Assembly: GCF_031458255.1 (NCBI RefSeq)
Contig: NZ_JAVDYC010000001.1
Span: 9,642,501 to 9,706,500 of the forward strand
Length of the DNA: 64,000 nucleotides
From: Catenuloplanes niger
GTDB taxonomy: Bacteria > Actinomycetota > Actinomycetes > Mycobacteriales > Micromonosporaceae
Direction of reading: 5' to 3'
The position numbers were made by a program, and so were the translations under genes. Below are positions 1-9,920 of the stretch, piece after piece; the first letter of the stretch is position 1; the number at the start of each line of letters is the position of its first letter. The notes under the pieces were generated by a model, which did not search any database, had not been told where the DNA came from, and was given only the letters and a program-made list of their open reading frames with translations.

Positions 1-70
1 GTGTCCCGATCCCGCCCGACAACCGTCCACAAGGCACATAGGGTGGTCATCGACTCACGGAGAGGGGTCA

Positions 71-510
71 ATGGTGCCGCGGATTCACGTCACCGCGGAT
101 GACCTCGCACGTGTCCGGCTCGCCCCGGCGGCCGACCCCGCTGGGAGACGCTGCTCAGCGCGCACACGCTCGGCTCACGTACCGCCGGCGGGATGTTCGG
201 CGACCGGGCCCGGAGTGCGCGACCCGCGGCTGCCCGCCGACGCCCGGCTGCTGTTCCAGCCGGCCCCACCGGTCGGTTACTCCGCGGACTTCCTCACCCC
301 GGCCGGCGGCAGCGTCCGGCTCGAGGACGGCATCGAGACCGTGCCGCACACGCCGCGGCACCGGCTCCGCACCGACCTGGCGCAGCCGGCCGGCCGCACC
401 CGGTCGCCGAGGCCGTGCGGTTGCTCGCCGACGGCGGCGCCGCGGGGCTGGCCCGGCTCGGTCGGAGCCGGTTCCGCCCGGTGCCGGAGAGGACCCACGC
501 CAGCACCGCA
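71..510 (+). pseudogene. Decayed ArsR-like winged-helix regulator
   Basis: The reading frame opens at an ATG preceded by GAGAGGGG and starts like actinobacterial ArsR-type regulators of the DUF5937 group (RIHVTADDLARVRLAP). It then leaves frame after about 25 codons; the expected continuation WETLLSAHTLG is in another frame. Near base 210 the original frame resumes (RLPADARLLFQPAPPVGYSA), and after about base 390 the tail (VAEAVRLLADGGAAGLARLG) is again in another frame. At least three frame changes in 440 bp argue for a true pseudogene rather than one sequencing slip. The family assignment rests on recalled motif order. Confidence 0.6.
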
Positions 511-574
511 AGCCCGCGGCGCGACGCCGGGCACGTGGTGCGGCGGGAGCGAGCTCGGCGCAGCACGTGCCCGG

Positions 575-693
575 CGGTGGAGGCCGCGAGGGTTTGTCCT
601 GGCCACGGCGGGACCGGCAGGGAGGAGCGCCAGCGACGACCGGGGCCCGCGGGAGCATGCGGGCCGCACCGCGCCGGGAGCGGGAAGATCGCC
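575..693. repeat. Dispersed 120-bp intergenic repeat, copy A
   Basis: This stretch aligns almost without gaps to 37888-38007 (about 80% identical by eye, one single-base indel). The best conserved core is at about 602-667 and contains a hairpin GCCCGC-7 nt-GCGGGC at about 645-664. It lies between the decayed regulator and the 3' end of the sugar permease gene, so it is 3' of a minus-strand gene. No transposase, coding potential or target duplication was recognised. It could be a MITE/REP-like element, a terminator-linked repeat or the remnant of an RNA. Confidence 0.6.
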
Positions 694-710
694 TCTGCGC
701 CTTTGATCTT

Positions 711-1523
711 TCAGCCCTTCACGGCGCCGGCGGTGAGGCCGGCGACGATGTGGCGCTGGACCAGGAGGAAGAAGACCACGGCGGGCAGGGTGAAGAGGAG
801 GGCGGCGGACATGACGGTGGGCATCGGGGTGACGAACTCGCCGACGAAGGAGGCCAGGCCCTTGGAGGCGGGCCACTTCTCCTCGTCGACCATGAAGGTG
901 TTGGCGAGGAGGAACTCGTTCCAGCTGTCGAAGAAGGCGAGGACCGCGGCGGCGGCCAGCGACGGTGCGGTGAGCGGGAGGACGACGCGGCGCAGCATGG
1001 CGTAGCGGGAGCAGCCGTCGAGCGCGGCGGCCTCCTCGATCTCGCGGGGGATGGCGTCCATCGCGGTCTTGATGATCCAGACGGCGACCGGCATCGCGAA
1101 CGCGGTGTTGCCGAGCACCAGGCCCCACAGGTTGTTGAGCAGGCCGAGGGTCAGGAAGAGCGCGTACAGCGGTACGACGATCAGCGCCTCGGGCAGCATC
1201 TGGGTGGCGAACAACGCGAAGCCGAGGACGCCGCGGCCGCGGAACGAGAAGCGGGACAGCGCGTACGCGGCGAGGACCGCGAGCGCCAGGCTGAGCACGG
1301 TGGTGCCGGCGGCCACGAACGCGCTGTTGGTGAGCCAGCGCAGCATCGGGGCGCCGTCGACGGCCGCGGTGAACGCGGTGCCGAGCCGGGTGACGTCGGG
1401 CAGCCAGTGCACGTCGCCGCCGAACAGTTCGTCCTGGCGGCGGGTCGCGGTGACCACCATCCAGTAGAGCGGGAAGCCGGCGACGACGACGAACGGGACG
1501 AGCGCGATGAACCGTACCCTCAT
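711..1523 (-). CDS. Carbohydrate ABC transporter permease (MalG type)
   Basis: 270-aa inner-membrane permease of the binding-protein-dependent carbohydrate importer family. Several hydrophobic segments are visible, and the cytoplasmic EAA loop that contacts the ATPase reads EEAAALDGCSRYAMLRRVVLP, shortened here to its key part EAAALDG with the following conserved G and P. The ATG overlaps the stop of the upstream permease (ATGA), so translation is coupled. It forms the third gene of the lipoprotein-permease-permease operon. No ATPase gene is present nearby, as is usual for actinobacterial systems served by a shared MsiK-like ATPase. The sugar is not predictable from the sequence. Confidence 0.92.
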   Translation of the reverse strand: MRVRFIALVPFVVVAGFPLYWMVVTATRRQDELFGGDVHWLPDVTRLGTAFTAAVDGAPMLRWLTNSAFVAAGTTVLSLALAVLAAYALSRFSFRGRGVLGFALFATQMLPEALIVVPLYALFLTLGLLNNLWGLVLGNTAFAMPVAVWIIKTAMDAIPREIEEAAALDGCSRYAMLRRVVLPLTAPSLAAAAVLAFFDSWNEFLLANTFMVDEEKWPASKGLASFVGEFVTPMPTVMSAALLFTLPAVVFFLLVQRHIVAGLTAGAVKG

Positions 1524-2395
1524 GTCAGGTCCTTTGCGGTGGAGCGGCGTTCGGCGAGGGCGTAGGCGACGGTGGCGGCCGCGGACAGCAGCAGGCCGAT
1601 CGTGCCGGTCGCGGCGGACCGGCCGAGGTCGGACTCGAGGAACGCGGTGCGGTAGACGTCGATCACCAGCGTGGTGGTGCGGTCGACCGGGCCGCCCTGG
1701 GTGAGCAGCCAGATGATCTCGAAGCGGCGGAACGACCAGATCGTCATCAGCAGCGCGATCACGCGCAGCGTGGGCACCAGGAACGGCCAGGTGACCCGGC
1801 GGAAGACGGTGGCCGGGCCGGCGCCGTCGACGACCGCGGACTCGACCAGTTCCCGGGGTACGGTCTGCAGCGCGGCCAGGACGACCAGCAGCACGAACGG
1901 GAAGACCTTCCACACCGACACCGCGGTGACCGTGGCCAGCGCGTAGGCGGTGAGCCAGCCGTGCCGGCCGAGTCCGGCGGCCTCGGTGACGCCGTTGAGC
2001 ACGCCGTCGTCGTGGTTGAGGATCCAGACGAAGATCAGCGCGACCGCGACGGTCGGCGCGGCCCAGGGCAGGGTGAGCAGCGCGCGGAGCGTGGTCCGGC
2101 CGCGGAACGACCGGTCCAGCAGTACCGCGCCGGCCGTGCCGAGCAGCAGCGCGCCGGCGACGGTGGCCGCGCTGTAGAGCAGCGTGACGCCGAGCGTGCC
2201 GGCGAACCGTGGGTCCGCGAACAGCGCCGCGTAGTTGTCCGTGCCGACCCACTCGCCGGCCGCGGGGTTGAGCAGCCCGGTGTCGGTGAACGACAGCCAG
2301 ACGCCGTCGAGCAGCGGCCACGCGGTGAAGACGAGCAGGTAGAGCGCGGCCGCGGAGGCGAAGATGTACGGGGCGAGCCGGTCGGCGCGGGTCAC
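1520..2395 (-). CDS. Carbohydrate ABC transporter permease (MalF type)
   Basis: 291-aa permease, partner of the downstream MalG-type gene. It has about six transmembrane segments, a periplasmic loop after TM1, and an EAA-type loop near residue 190 (ESAVVDGAGPATVFRRVTWP). The GTG start (2393-2395) overlaps the TGA of the solute-binding lipoprotein gene, and its own stop overlaps the next ATG. An upstream in-frame extension exists but runs through the lipoprotein gene and is not real. Together the three genes encode one importer lacking its ATPase. Confidence 0.92.
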   Translation of the reverse strand: MTRADRLAPYIFASAAALYLLVFTAWPLLDGVWLSFTDTGLLNPAAGEWVGTDNYAALFADPRFAGTLGVTLLYSAATVAGALLLGTAGAVLLDRSFRGRTTLRALLTLPWAAPTVAVALIFVWILNHDDGVLNGVTEAAGLGRHGWLTAYALATVTAVSVWKVFPFVLLVVLAALQTVPRELVESAVVDGAGPATVFRRVTWPFLVPTLRVIALLMTIWSFRRFEIIWLLTQGGPVDRTTTLVIDVYRTAFLESDLGRSAATGTIGLLLSAAATVAYALAERRSTAKDLT

Positions 2396-3636
2396 CGCAG
2401 CTTCTCCGCCGCCTCCTGGGCGCGGGCCAGCGCGACGGCCGGGTCCGCGCCGTCGACCAGCACCTTCTCCACCTCGGTCAGCACGATGTGGCGGATCCGC
2501 GGCGTGGCGGTCTCGAAGCCGTCGATCACCGCGTCGGTGGACAGCGCGGCCTGGGCCTGGAACGTGGGCACCCACGGGTTCGCGGTGACGAACTCGGCCG
2601 GCGGGGTGGTGTCGGTGCCGAGCACGCTGGCGCCGAGCGCGGCCGCGGCCTGCTTCTGCGGGTCCGCGCCGTAGAACCAGCGCAGCCACTTCTTCGCGGC
2701 GGTCTTGTTCGTCGAGAACGCGTTGATGCCGACGAAGAAGCCGGCCTGACCGCTGGCCCTGGCCGGGAACGGCAGCGGGCTCGCGCCGACGCCGGTGCTC
2801 GGCACGACCGTGTTGCCGGCGACCATGGTGGCCAGCGCGGAGCTGTTGTCGATCATCATGCCGACCGTGCCGGCCTTGAACTTGGAGCGGAACGTGGAGG
2901 CGTCGTCGCCGACCGCCATCGCGCCGCTTTCGTACATGTCACGGAACGCGGTGACCGCGGCGACGTTCTGCGGGCTGTCGATGGTGAGCGCGCCGTCCCG
3001 GGACCAGGCGCCGCCGAAGCCGTACGACCAGTTGGAGAAGTCGATCCACCAGGGCGCCTCCTCGTTGATCTGGTGCCGTACCGCGAAGCCGGGGTTGCCG
3101 GTCTTCTCCTTGATCGTCTTGGCGGCCGCGACCAGGCCGGGGAAGTCGGTGGGCGGCTGGACGCCGGCCCGGTCGAGCAGTGCCGTGTTCCAGAACAGCG
3201 CGTAGTTGACGATCTCCCAGGCGTAGCCGACCTGCTTGCCGTCGAGCACGCCGGCGTCGTTGGTCGCGTTCAGCGCGGCCCTGCCCGCGTCGTCCAGCAC
3301 GTCGTCGAGCGGTTCGAGCGCGCCGGCCTCGGCCAGCTCCGGCAGGAACGTGTCCGGGACGATCAGGATGTCCGGGCCGCCGCGCGCCCCGATCTGCGTC
3401 TTGAGCGTGCTCTCGTAGTCCTTGCGCGCGATGGCCTGCTGCTTCAGCGTGACCGCGGGATCGGTCGCGGTGTAGCCGTTCACCGCTTGCCACAGCGCCT
3501 CGCCGCGCCCGGGTTCGAGCCACTGCCAGTTGGCGAAGACCAGCTCACCGCTGCCGCTGTCGTCCGCCGGGCCGCCACCGCAGCCGGCGGTCAGCGCGAC
3601 GGTGAGGAGCACGGCGGCGTATCGACGCAGGTTCAT
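2392..3636 (-). CDS. Sugar ABC transporter solute-binding lipoprotein
   Basis: 414-aa extracytoplasmic solute-binding protein (family 1, MalE/UgpB fold). The N-terminus is a lipoprotein signal with lipobox LTAGC, so the mature protein is anchored at a cysteine near residue 19. The start is the ATG at 3634-3636 because the signal peptide begins there; the frame stays open upstream but without signal features. It is the first gene of a three-gene operon. The promoter region upstream carries a palindrome at 3653-3665. Ligand unknown. Confidence 0.92.
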   Translation of the reverse strand: MNLRRYAAVLLTVALTAGCGGGPADDSGSGELVFANWQWLEPGRGEALWQAVNGYTATDPAVTLKQQAIARKDYESTLKTQIGARGGPDILIVPDTFLPELAEAGALEPLDDVLDDAGRAALNATNDAGVLDGKQVGYAWEIVNYALFWNTALLDRAGVQPPTDFPGLVAAAKTIKEKTGNPGFAVRHQINEEAPWWIDFSNWSYGFGGAWSRDGALTIDSPQNVAAVTAFRDMYESGAMAVGDDASTFRSKFKAGTVGMMIDNSSALATMVAGNTVVPSTGVGASPLPFPARASGQAGFFVGINAFSTNKTAAKKWLRWFYGADPQKQAAAALGASVLGTDTTPPAEFVTANPWVPTFQAQAALSTDAVIDGFETATPRIRHIVLTEVEKVLVDGADPAVALARAQEAAEKLR

Positions 3637-3652
3637 CGGAGGCCCCCATCCA

Positions 3653-3665
3653 CGAACCAGGTTCG
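3653..3665. promoter_or_regulatory. Palindromic operator candidate upstream of sugar ABC operon
   Basis: Perfect dyad CGAACC-A-GGTTCG 17 bp before the lipoprotein start codon. Two further GAACC half sites are visible at about 3744 and 3790 in the same intergenic space. This position and symmetry fit a LacI- or GntR-type sugar repressor site, but no such regulator gene lies next to it; the neighbouring ArsR-like gene is decayed. Confidence 0.45.
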
Positions 3666-3849
3666 TTAGTAGTTCATTTACTGGTGAGCGTGAAGCTTCG
3701 CGATGACCTCCCGGTCCGTCAAGAGCGACGCATGCGCATATACGAACCTCTGACAGGCGTACGGGGGCGCATTGCTGGACCGGCATTTACGAACCTGCGG
3801 ACGGCCGTACGCCTACCGCGAATATCGACAAAAGGTACGGCCTGCTCGC

Positions 3850-5646
3850 TCACCAGTCGGCGCGGCGGACCAGCGCCCATTCGTGGTCGTCGCCGGACAC
3901 GCAGTTGACCAGCGTGAGGTGTGCGCCGTTGTCGCCGTCGCCCTTGCCGAAGACGTCGAGGCACAGGCCGGAGGCGGTGTTGACGAGCCAGTAGTACTGA
4001 CGGCCGTCGGAGGTGAGCTTCGGATCCAGCCGGTAGTCCTGGTTGTCCTGGTCGTAGCACTCGCGTTCGACGACCGGCGTGGCACGTGGGACCGTGCCGA
4101 CGCCGTCGACGTCCAGGCAGAGCCCGTCGGCGGTGTTGCGGATCCAGTAGAGCTGGTGTCCGGACCGGTCGGCGCCCCGAGGCACGAACGAGAACTCCTG
4201 GTTGTCCGCGGTCGTCCGGCAGACGTCCTGCAGAACCGGCTGGTTCGGTGCGCCGGCGGCGACGCCGTCCAGGTCCACGCACCGACCGGTCCGCAGGTTG
4301 TGGACGAGGTACGGGCCGTACACGGACTGGGTGGCGTCCGCGGCGCTGACCGGGGGCCGGCCGTCGAGGCCCCCGGCGGCCACCGCGGGCTTCGGCGTCG
4401 GCGTGACCTCGGCGGAACGGGTGGCCTCGAGCGTCGGTGACGGGGTGGACGACGGCGCGGGCGACGGGGACGCGGCCGGGCTGGGGGCGGCGGCGGTGGG
4501 CGACGCCGGGAGCGCGATCGGCGGCTGCGCCACGGGGGCGGAACCGGCCGGCTGCGCGCCGGCGCGGCCGCGCTGCTGGAGGACGACGCCCGCGCCGCCG
4601 AGGAGGGCCAGGACCAGAACGGCGACGGTCGCGGCCAGCACCGCGACGGTACGCCGGTGCGGTGCCGGCGTGGCGCCGGCCGCCCCGGCGTCGAACGCGG
4701 CCCGGGCCTCGGTCTCCGTCCCGGTCCCGGTGTCGTCGGTGTTGCTCGGGGTGGGTGCCGTGATCGACGCCTCCGCCGAGGCGGACCGCAGGTCCGGCCG
4801 GCCGTCCAGCGCGCCCGCGGGGACGTCGCCCAGCAGCTGGTCGAGCAGTTCCCGCGCGGTCGGGCGGCTCGCCGGGTCCGCGGCGAGCGCGCGTTCGGCG
4901 AGCCGGCGCAGCGGTCCCTCCGCCATCCCGTCCAGGCGCGGCGGCTGGCTGATGATCCGGGCCATGGTGGCGATCGCCGTGCCGCCGTCGAACGGCGCCC
5001 GGCCGGTCCCGGCGAACACGACGACGCACCCCCAGGCGAACACGTCCGCGGCGGGCGTGACCGGGCCGGCCTCCTCCGCGAAGCGTTCCGGTGCCATGTA
5101 GTTCACGGTGCCCAGGTACACGCCGGTCCGGGTGAGCCGCTCCTGGGCCGCCTCCAGCGCGTGCGCGATACCGAAGTCGATCACCTTGGGGCTGCCGGGC
5201 GCGAGCAGCACGTTGCCCGGCTTCAGGTCCCGGTGGATCACGCCGGCGCCGTGGATCGCGGTCAGCGCGGTCGCCACGCCGATCGCCAGCCCGTGCAGGT
5301 TCGACGGGTTCAGCGGTCCGCGCTGCCGCACCTCCTCGTCCAGCGTCGGCCCGTCGACGTACTCGACGACCAGGTACGGGCGGGCCGCGTCCGGGTCGGC
5401 GTCGAGAACCTCGGCGGTGCAGAACGGCGGCACCTGCCGGGCCCGGGCCACCTCGTCGCGGAACCGGCGTCGGAACTCCGGGTCGCCGGCCACCTCCGCG
5501 TGCACCAGCTTCACCGCGACCCGCTGCCCGGCCTCGTCCTGGGCCAGGTAGACCACGCCCATGCCGCCGGCCCCGAGCCGCCCGACGATCTCGTAGTCGC
5601 CGACGCGAGCCGGGTCACCCTCCAGCAGCGGCCCCAACCAGCTCAC
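3850..5646 (-). CDS. Membrane Ser/Thr protein kinase with C-terminal ricin-type lectin domain
   Basis: 598 aa. Residues about 17-270 form a Hanks-type kinase: glycine loop GAGGMG, the lysine in VAVKL, catalytic HRDLKPGN, DFG and APE are all present, so it should be active. A serine/proline/threonine-rich linker surrounds a single transmembrane helix at about 333-356. Residues about 442-598 are a ricin B-type beta-trefoil with repeated CLDVDG/CVDLDG-like motifs, predicted outside the cell. The GTG start (5644-5646) has GGAG eight bases upstream; the long open frame further upstream is antisense to the MFS gene. The layout suggests a receptor kinase that senses glycans. Alone in its transcription unit. 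Confidence 0.9.
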   Translation of the reverse strand: MSWLGPLLEGDPARVGDYEIVGRLGAGGMGVVYLAQDEAGQRVAVKLVHAEVAGDPEFRRRFRDEVARARQVPPFCTAEVLDADPDAARPYLVVEYVDGPTLDEEVRQRGPLNPSNLHGLAIGVATALTAIHGAGVIHRDLKPGNVLLAPGSPKVIDFGIAHALEAAQERLTRTGVYLGTVNYMAPERFAEEAGPVTPAADVFAWGCVVVFAGTGRAPFDGGTAIATMARIISQPPRLDGMAEGPLRRLAERALAADPASRPTARELLDQLLGDVPAGALDGRPDLRSASAEASITAPTPSNTDDTGTGTETEARAAFDAGAAGATPAPHRRTVAVLAATVAVLVLALLGGAGVVLQQRGRAGAQPAGSAPVAQPPIALPASPTAAAPSPAASPSPAPSSTPSPTLEATRSAEVTPTPKPAVAAGGLDGRPPVSAADATQSVYGPYLVHNLRTGRCVDLDGVAAGAPNQPVLQDVCRTTADNQEFSFVPRGADRSGHQLYWIRNTADGLCLDVDGVGTVPRATPVVERECYDQDNQDYRLDPKLTSDGRQYYWLVNTASGLCLDVFGKGDGDNGAHLTLVNCVSGDDHEWALVRRADW

Positions 5647-5813
5647 GTCGTGCTCCAAACAGTCCCGTCGATCACGGCTGCCACGCGCCGGGCATGGTAT
5701 CAGCCGATCCGGACGGTCGGCCGGTGCGCGGTGCCACCGCGATCCGGCCGGAATCCCGGCGCACGGCGCCCGCGGCCGAGCCTCGACCGTCCAGCCGTCC
5801 GGTGGTGCGGCGG

Positions 5814-6974
5814 TCACCCGTCGGAGGAGCGTCCACTGTGCACGACCGGTCGCCGGAGCCGTTCCGCCGCCGGGGTGCCGAGCGCGAACGCGACCGCGCC
5901 CAGTGCCGCCGTCACGCCGCAGAGCAACAGCGTGGTGCGATATCCGAACCGGTCGACCGCGACGCCGGCCAGCACGCCGGAGACCAGCAGGCCGGCCGTG
6001 GTGGCGTTGGAGAACAGCGTGGTGGCCCGGCCGGTCGCCGGCGCCAGGAGGTCCTGGAAGTAGCGGATGCCGGCCGCGCCGACGACGGCGATCCCGACAC
6101 CGCGCAGGACCTGCCCGGCCACCAGCATCGGCATGCCGGTGGACACCACCGTGACGGCGAAGTAGCAGACGAACGAGCCGAAGCCGCCGAGGATCAGCGT
6201 CCGCTGACTGACCCGCTCGGGGACGGCGGCGAGGCCGAGCGTGGCGACCACCTCGACCGCGGCGCAGACGCTGTAGAGCACGCCGACCGCGGCCGGCCCC
6301 TGGTCCAGCGCGCGCGTGACGAACAGCGGCAGCGCCAGGCTGCCGGCGAACATGGCCGTGAAGAACAGCGTGACGGACGCGGTGAGCAGGACCGGCGTGC
6401 CGCCCGGCGCCGGGTGCACGGTCGTGACCGGACCGGGCCGGGGCACGGTGAGCACGACCAGCGCGCACAGCACGAACACCGCGGCGGCCATCTGCATCAG
6501 CGCGTCGTAGCCACCACGCGACAGCACGAGCGCGCCGAGCAGCGGCCCACCGGCCCAGGCCAGCGACCAGGCCGTGCGCAGCAGCGGCGCGGAGCGCTGC
6601 CCGGCGGCGCCCTCGCCGAGCACGGCCCGGGCCAGCGTGAACAGCTGCGGGAACGCCGCGCCCATCGCGCCGAGCACGGTCGCCGCCATCAGCAGCAGCA
6701 CCGGGAAGCTGGTCACCCGCGGCAGCACCAGATATCCGGCGGCGCCGAGCAGGATCACCACGACCGCGTACCGGCGGGCGGGCCGCCGGTCGAATCGCCG
6801 GCCGAGCCACCAGCTGATCGTCATCCCGGCGATCGCGAACACGGACGACCACACGCCGATCCGGATCGGGGTCAGGCCGGCCTCGTCCGCACCGAACAGC
6901 ACGATATAGGAGTTGATCATTGAGTCCGCGACGCCGAGCAGCAGGACGGCGGCGAACAGTGCGACGACGGGCAT
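5814..6974 (-). CDS. MFS transporter, sugar-efflux (SetA/SotB) type
   Basis: 386-aa major facilitator protein with about 12 hydrophobic helices. The helix 2-3 loop shows a GRRFDRRPAR motif typical of MFS loop 2-3. The N-terminal region (ADSMINSYIVLF) and the RTAWSLAWAGGP segment recall the sugar-efflux subfamily, though this is from memory of family members. It is divergent from the aldehyde dehydrogenase gene with a 100-bp shared upstream region, so the two may be co-regulated. Substrate unknown. Confidence 0.85.
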   Translation of the reverse strand: MPVVALFAAVLLLGVADSMINSYIVLFGADEAGLTPIRIGVWSSVFAIAGMTISWWLGRRFDRRPARRYAVVVILLGAAGYLVLPRVTSFPVLLLMAATVLGAMGAAFPQLFTLARAVLGEGAAGQRSAPLLRTAWSLAWAGGPLLGALVLSRGGYDALMQMAAAVFVLCALVVLTVPRPGPVTTVHPAPGGTPVLLTASVTLFFTAMFAGSLALPLFVTRALDQGPAAVGVLYSVCAAVEVVATLGLAAVPERVSQRTLILGGFGSFVCYFAVTVVSTGMPMLVAGQVLRGVGIAVVGAAGIRYFQDLLAPATGRATTLFSNATTAGLLVSGVLAGVAVDRFGYRTTLLLCGVTAALGAVAFALGTPAAERLRRPVVHSGRSSDG

Positions 6975-7074
6975 CGATCATTCGTACCGTTCCGGCCCGG
7001 CCGACGACACCGAATTACCCGGCGATATTGACTAGCATGACTGCGTAACCGAGATCTGCGGAAGGACGCCCGCC

Positions 7075-8532
7075 ATGGAGGACATCCACGCCACGATCGC
7101 CGCCCTGGGTCACCTCGTCGACGGCCGGATCGTGCGGAACGACGCGACGTTCCCGGTGGAGAACCCGGCCACCCGCGCGCCGGTCGGCGACTGCCCGGAC
7201 GCGACCGGCGACCTGGTCGACGCCGCGGTCGCGGCGGCGCGGCGGGCGCAACCGGGCTGGCACGCGGCCGGCGAGCAGGAACGGCGCCGGGTGATCGGCG
7301 CGATGGCCGCGGCGCTGACCGCGCGCCTGGACGACGTGGTCGCGGTGTCCGCGCTGGAGAAGGGCGCGACGGGCGGCGCGATCGAGGCGTACGGCGGGCC
7401 GGCGTTCCTCGGGCATCACGCGACCGCGCCGCTGCCGGTCGACATCATCGAGGACAACGACGAGCGGCTGGTACGGGTGGTCCGCAAGCCGGTCGGCGTG
7501 GTCGCGGCGATCACCCCGTGGAACTCGCCGATCCTGATCGCGTGCGTGAAGGTGGCCGGTGCGCTGCTGGCCGGGAACACGGTGGTGCTGAAGCCGTCGC
7601 CGTTCACGCCGTTCGCCACGCTGCTGCTCGGCGAGATCTGGAAGGACGTGGTGCCGCCCGGCGTGGTCAACATCGTGGCCGGCGGCGACGACACCGGGAA
7701 GGCGCTGGTCGCCCACCCGGACACCGGGCTGATCTCGTTCACCGGCTCGGTGGAGGCCGGGCGGCAGATCGCGGCGGCCGCGGCGCCCGCGCTGAAACGG
7801 GTGCTGCTGGAACTCGGTGGCAACGACGCCGCGATCGTGCTGCCGGACGTGGACGTCGACCTGGTCGCCGCGCAGCTGTTCACCTCCTCCATGATCATGA
7901 GTGGTCAGGTGTGCGCCGCGGTCAAACGGCTGTACGTGCACGAGTCGATCTATCCGCGGATGGTGGAGGCGCTCGCCCGGCTGGCCGACGCGGCCACGCC
8001 GGTGCCGGAGTCCGCGGGCGGCTCGTTCGGCCCGATCTCCACCCGCCCGCAGTTCGAGCGGGTGCGCCTGCTGCTCGACGACGCGCTCACGCACGGCGCG
8101 AAACCGGCCAACGCCGGGGCACGGGCGGACGAGGGCGGCTACTTCCAGGCGCCGATGATCCTGACCGGGGTACGGCCCGGCATGCGGGTGGTGGACGAGG
8201 AGCAGTTCGGGCCGCTGCTGCCGGTGCTCAGCTTCCGCGACGTGGACGAGGCGATCGCGGCCGCGAACGACACGCCGTACGGGTTGTGCGGCTCGGTCTG
8301 GACGTCCGACATCGCGGCCGGTGAGCGGCTCGCGGCGCGGCTGGAGTGCGGGACCGCGTACGTCAACACGCACGCGGAGGTCGCGCCGCACATCCCGTTC
8401 GGCGGCGTGAAGGACTCCGGGATCGGGCGCGAGTGCGGGACGACCGGCGTCGACGGGTACGCGGAACTGCAGACCCAGTACGTCTACAAGAAGCCGTCGC
8501 GGGTCCTGGAAAGCGGCGATCGGGTCGGCTAG
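7075..8532 (+). CDS. NAD(P)-dependent aldehyde dehydrogenase
   Basis: 485-aa ALDH-superfamily enzyme of usual length. Key residues are in place: the oxyanion Asn in TPWN (about residue 145), the cofactor motif KPSPFTP, GSVEAG, the general base Glu in LELGGND (about 246) and the catalytic Cys in [10 protein letters not shown] (about 280). The ATG follows GGAAGGA with good spacing. The aldehyde substrate cannot be named. The next gene downstream, a TIM-barrel isomerase after a 256-bp gap, may belong to the same catabolic function. Confidence 0.92.
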   Translation: MEDIHATIAALGHLVDGRIVRNDATFPVENPATRAPVGDCPDATGDLVDAAVAAARRAQPGWHAAGEQERRRVIGAMAAALTARLDDVVAVSALEKGATGGAIEAYGGPAFLGHHATAPLPVDIIEDNDERLVRVVRKPVGVVAAITPWNSPILIACVKVAGALLAGNTVVLKPSPFTPFATLLLGEIWKDVVPPGVVNIVAGGDDTGKALVAHPDTGLISFTGSVEAGRQIAAAAAPALKRVLLELGGNDAAIVLPDVDVDLVAAQLFTSSMIMSGQVCAAVKRLYVHESIYPRMVEALARLADAATPVPESAGGSFGPISTRPQFERVRLLLDDALTHGAKPANAGARADEGGYFQAPMILTGVRPGMRVVDEEQFGPLLPVLSFRDVDEAIAAANDTPYGLCGSVWTSDIAAGERLAARLECGTAYVNTHAEVAPHIPFGGVKDSGIGRECGTTGVDGYAELQTQYVYKKPSRVLESGDRVG

Positions 8533-8788
8533 CGTGGGTCCCGGATCCGCGGGTGTGCCCGCGGGCCGACGGCTCGGGCGGGAGGCGCAACCCGCCCGGG
8601 GTGCTGAGCACCGGTTCCCGGTGCCGAATGAACCGTCGGCCCGGCCGGGGTGCGCCGCGGCGGGTCCGGGAACGGCCACCCTCGCCGCCGTTCGGCTGAC
8701 CGCCGCCCGGCCCTGTCGCCGTGGGCACCCGGCGGTCGCCGCGCACCTGTCGCTGCATCAGAACGCGGGCACCGAGGGAGACAGACAC

Positions 8789-9793
8789 ATGGCGCGACCG
8801 ATCACGCTGTTCACCGGCCAGTGGGCGGACCTGCCGTTCGAGGAGGTGTGCCGGCTCGCCTCGGAGTGGGGCTACGACGGGCTGGAGATCGCCTGTTGGG
8901 GTGACCACTTCGAGGTGGACAAGGCGCTGTCCGACGAGTCGTACGTGGACCGCAAGCGCGAGCAGCTGGCCAAGCACAACCTGCAGGTCTTCGCGATCTC
9001 CAACCACCTGGTCGGGCAGGCCGTCTGCGACCACCCGATCGACGAGCGGCACCAGGACATCCTGCCGGCCCGGATCTGGGGCGACGGGGAGCCGGAGGGC
9101 GTGCGACAGCGCGCGGCCGCGGAGATCGCCGACACCGCGCGGGCCGCGGCGAAGCTGGGCGTGAAGACCGTGGTCGGGTTCACCGGCTCGTCCATCTGGC
9201 ACACGCTGGCCATGTTCCCGCCGGTGCCGCCCGCGATGATCGAACGCGGCTACCAGGACTTCGCCGACCGGTGGAACCCGATCCTGGACGTGTTCGACGA
9301 GGTCGGCGTGCGGTTCGCGCACGAGGTGCACCCGTCCGAGATCGCCTACGACTACTGGACGACCAAGCGCGCCCTCGAGGCGGTGGGCAACCGGCCAGCG
9401 TTCGGCCTGAACTGGGACCCGTCGCACTTCGTGTGGCAGGAGCTGGACCCGGTGAACTTCATCCTGGACTTCGCCGACCGGATCTACCACGTGGACTGCA
9501 AGGACGCCAAGGTCCGCACCGGCGACGGGCGGCGCGGCCGGCTCTCCTCGCACCTGCCGTGGGCGGACCTGCGGCGCGGCTGGGACTTCGTCTCCACCGG
9601 CCACGGCGACGTGCCGTGGGAGGACTGCTTCCGCGCGCTGAACGCGATCGGCTACAACGGCCCGCTGTCGATCGAGTGGGAGGACGCCGGCATGGACCGC
9701 CTGGTCGGCGCGCCCGAGGCCCTGAAGTTCGTCCGGAACCTCGCCTTCGACGCCCCCGACGCGGCCTTCGACGCCGCGTTCTCCTCCCGCTGA
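8789..9793 (+). CDS. Sugar phosphate isomerase/epimerase family TIM barrel
   Basis: 334-aa xylose-isomerase-like TIM-barrel protein. The metal-binding pattern of the family is visible: Glu in HEVHPSEI, Asp/His in NWDPSHF, His in YHVDCKD and Glu in SIEWED. The ATG at 8789 is preceded by GAGGGAG, and the conserved fold begins immediately ([10 protein letters not shown]). The upstream in-frame extension to 8534 is low-complexity and rejected. The gene is followed by a strong hairpin. Likely role: isomerisation of a keto-sugar or cyclitol intermediate. Confidence 0.88.
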   Translation: MARPITLFTGQWADLPFEEVCRLASEWGYDGLEIACWGDHFEVDKALSDESYVDRKREQLAKHNLQVFAISNHLVGQAVCDHPIDERHQDILPARIWGDGEPEGVRQRAAAEIADTARAAAKLGVKTVVGFTGSSIWHTLAMFPPVPPAMIERGYQDFADRWNPILDVFDEVGVRFAHEVHPSEIAYDYWTTKRALEAVGNRPAFGLNWDPSHFVWQELDPVNFILDFADRIYHVDCKDAKVRTGDGRRGRLSSHLPWADLRRGWDFVSTGHGDVPWEDCFRALNAIGYNGPLSIEWEDAGMDRLVGAPEALKFVRNLAFDAPDAAFDAAFSSR

Positions 9794-9920
9794 CGTCCCG
9801 CCGGTCCGCACCGCCGGGGCCGAGCGACGCCCGGGCGGTGCGGGCCGACACGCCCGGCGTGGACCGGTTCAACCGGTGCGGACCGGTCCAACCGGTGCGG
9901 ACCGGCGCGGTGGACGCGGG

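Noticed and set aside
5647-6981. Long minus-strand open frame joining the kinase gene to the MFS region (1043 codons)
   Set aside because: The part upstream of 5646 is the MFS gene read in the wrong frame; it is Arg/Gly-rich and has no domain.
8533-8788. In-frame N-terminal extension of the TIM-barrel gene
   Set aside because: Low-complexity sequence, no start signal; the conserved fold begins at the ATG at 8789 with a good ribosome site.
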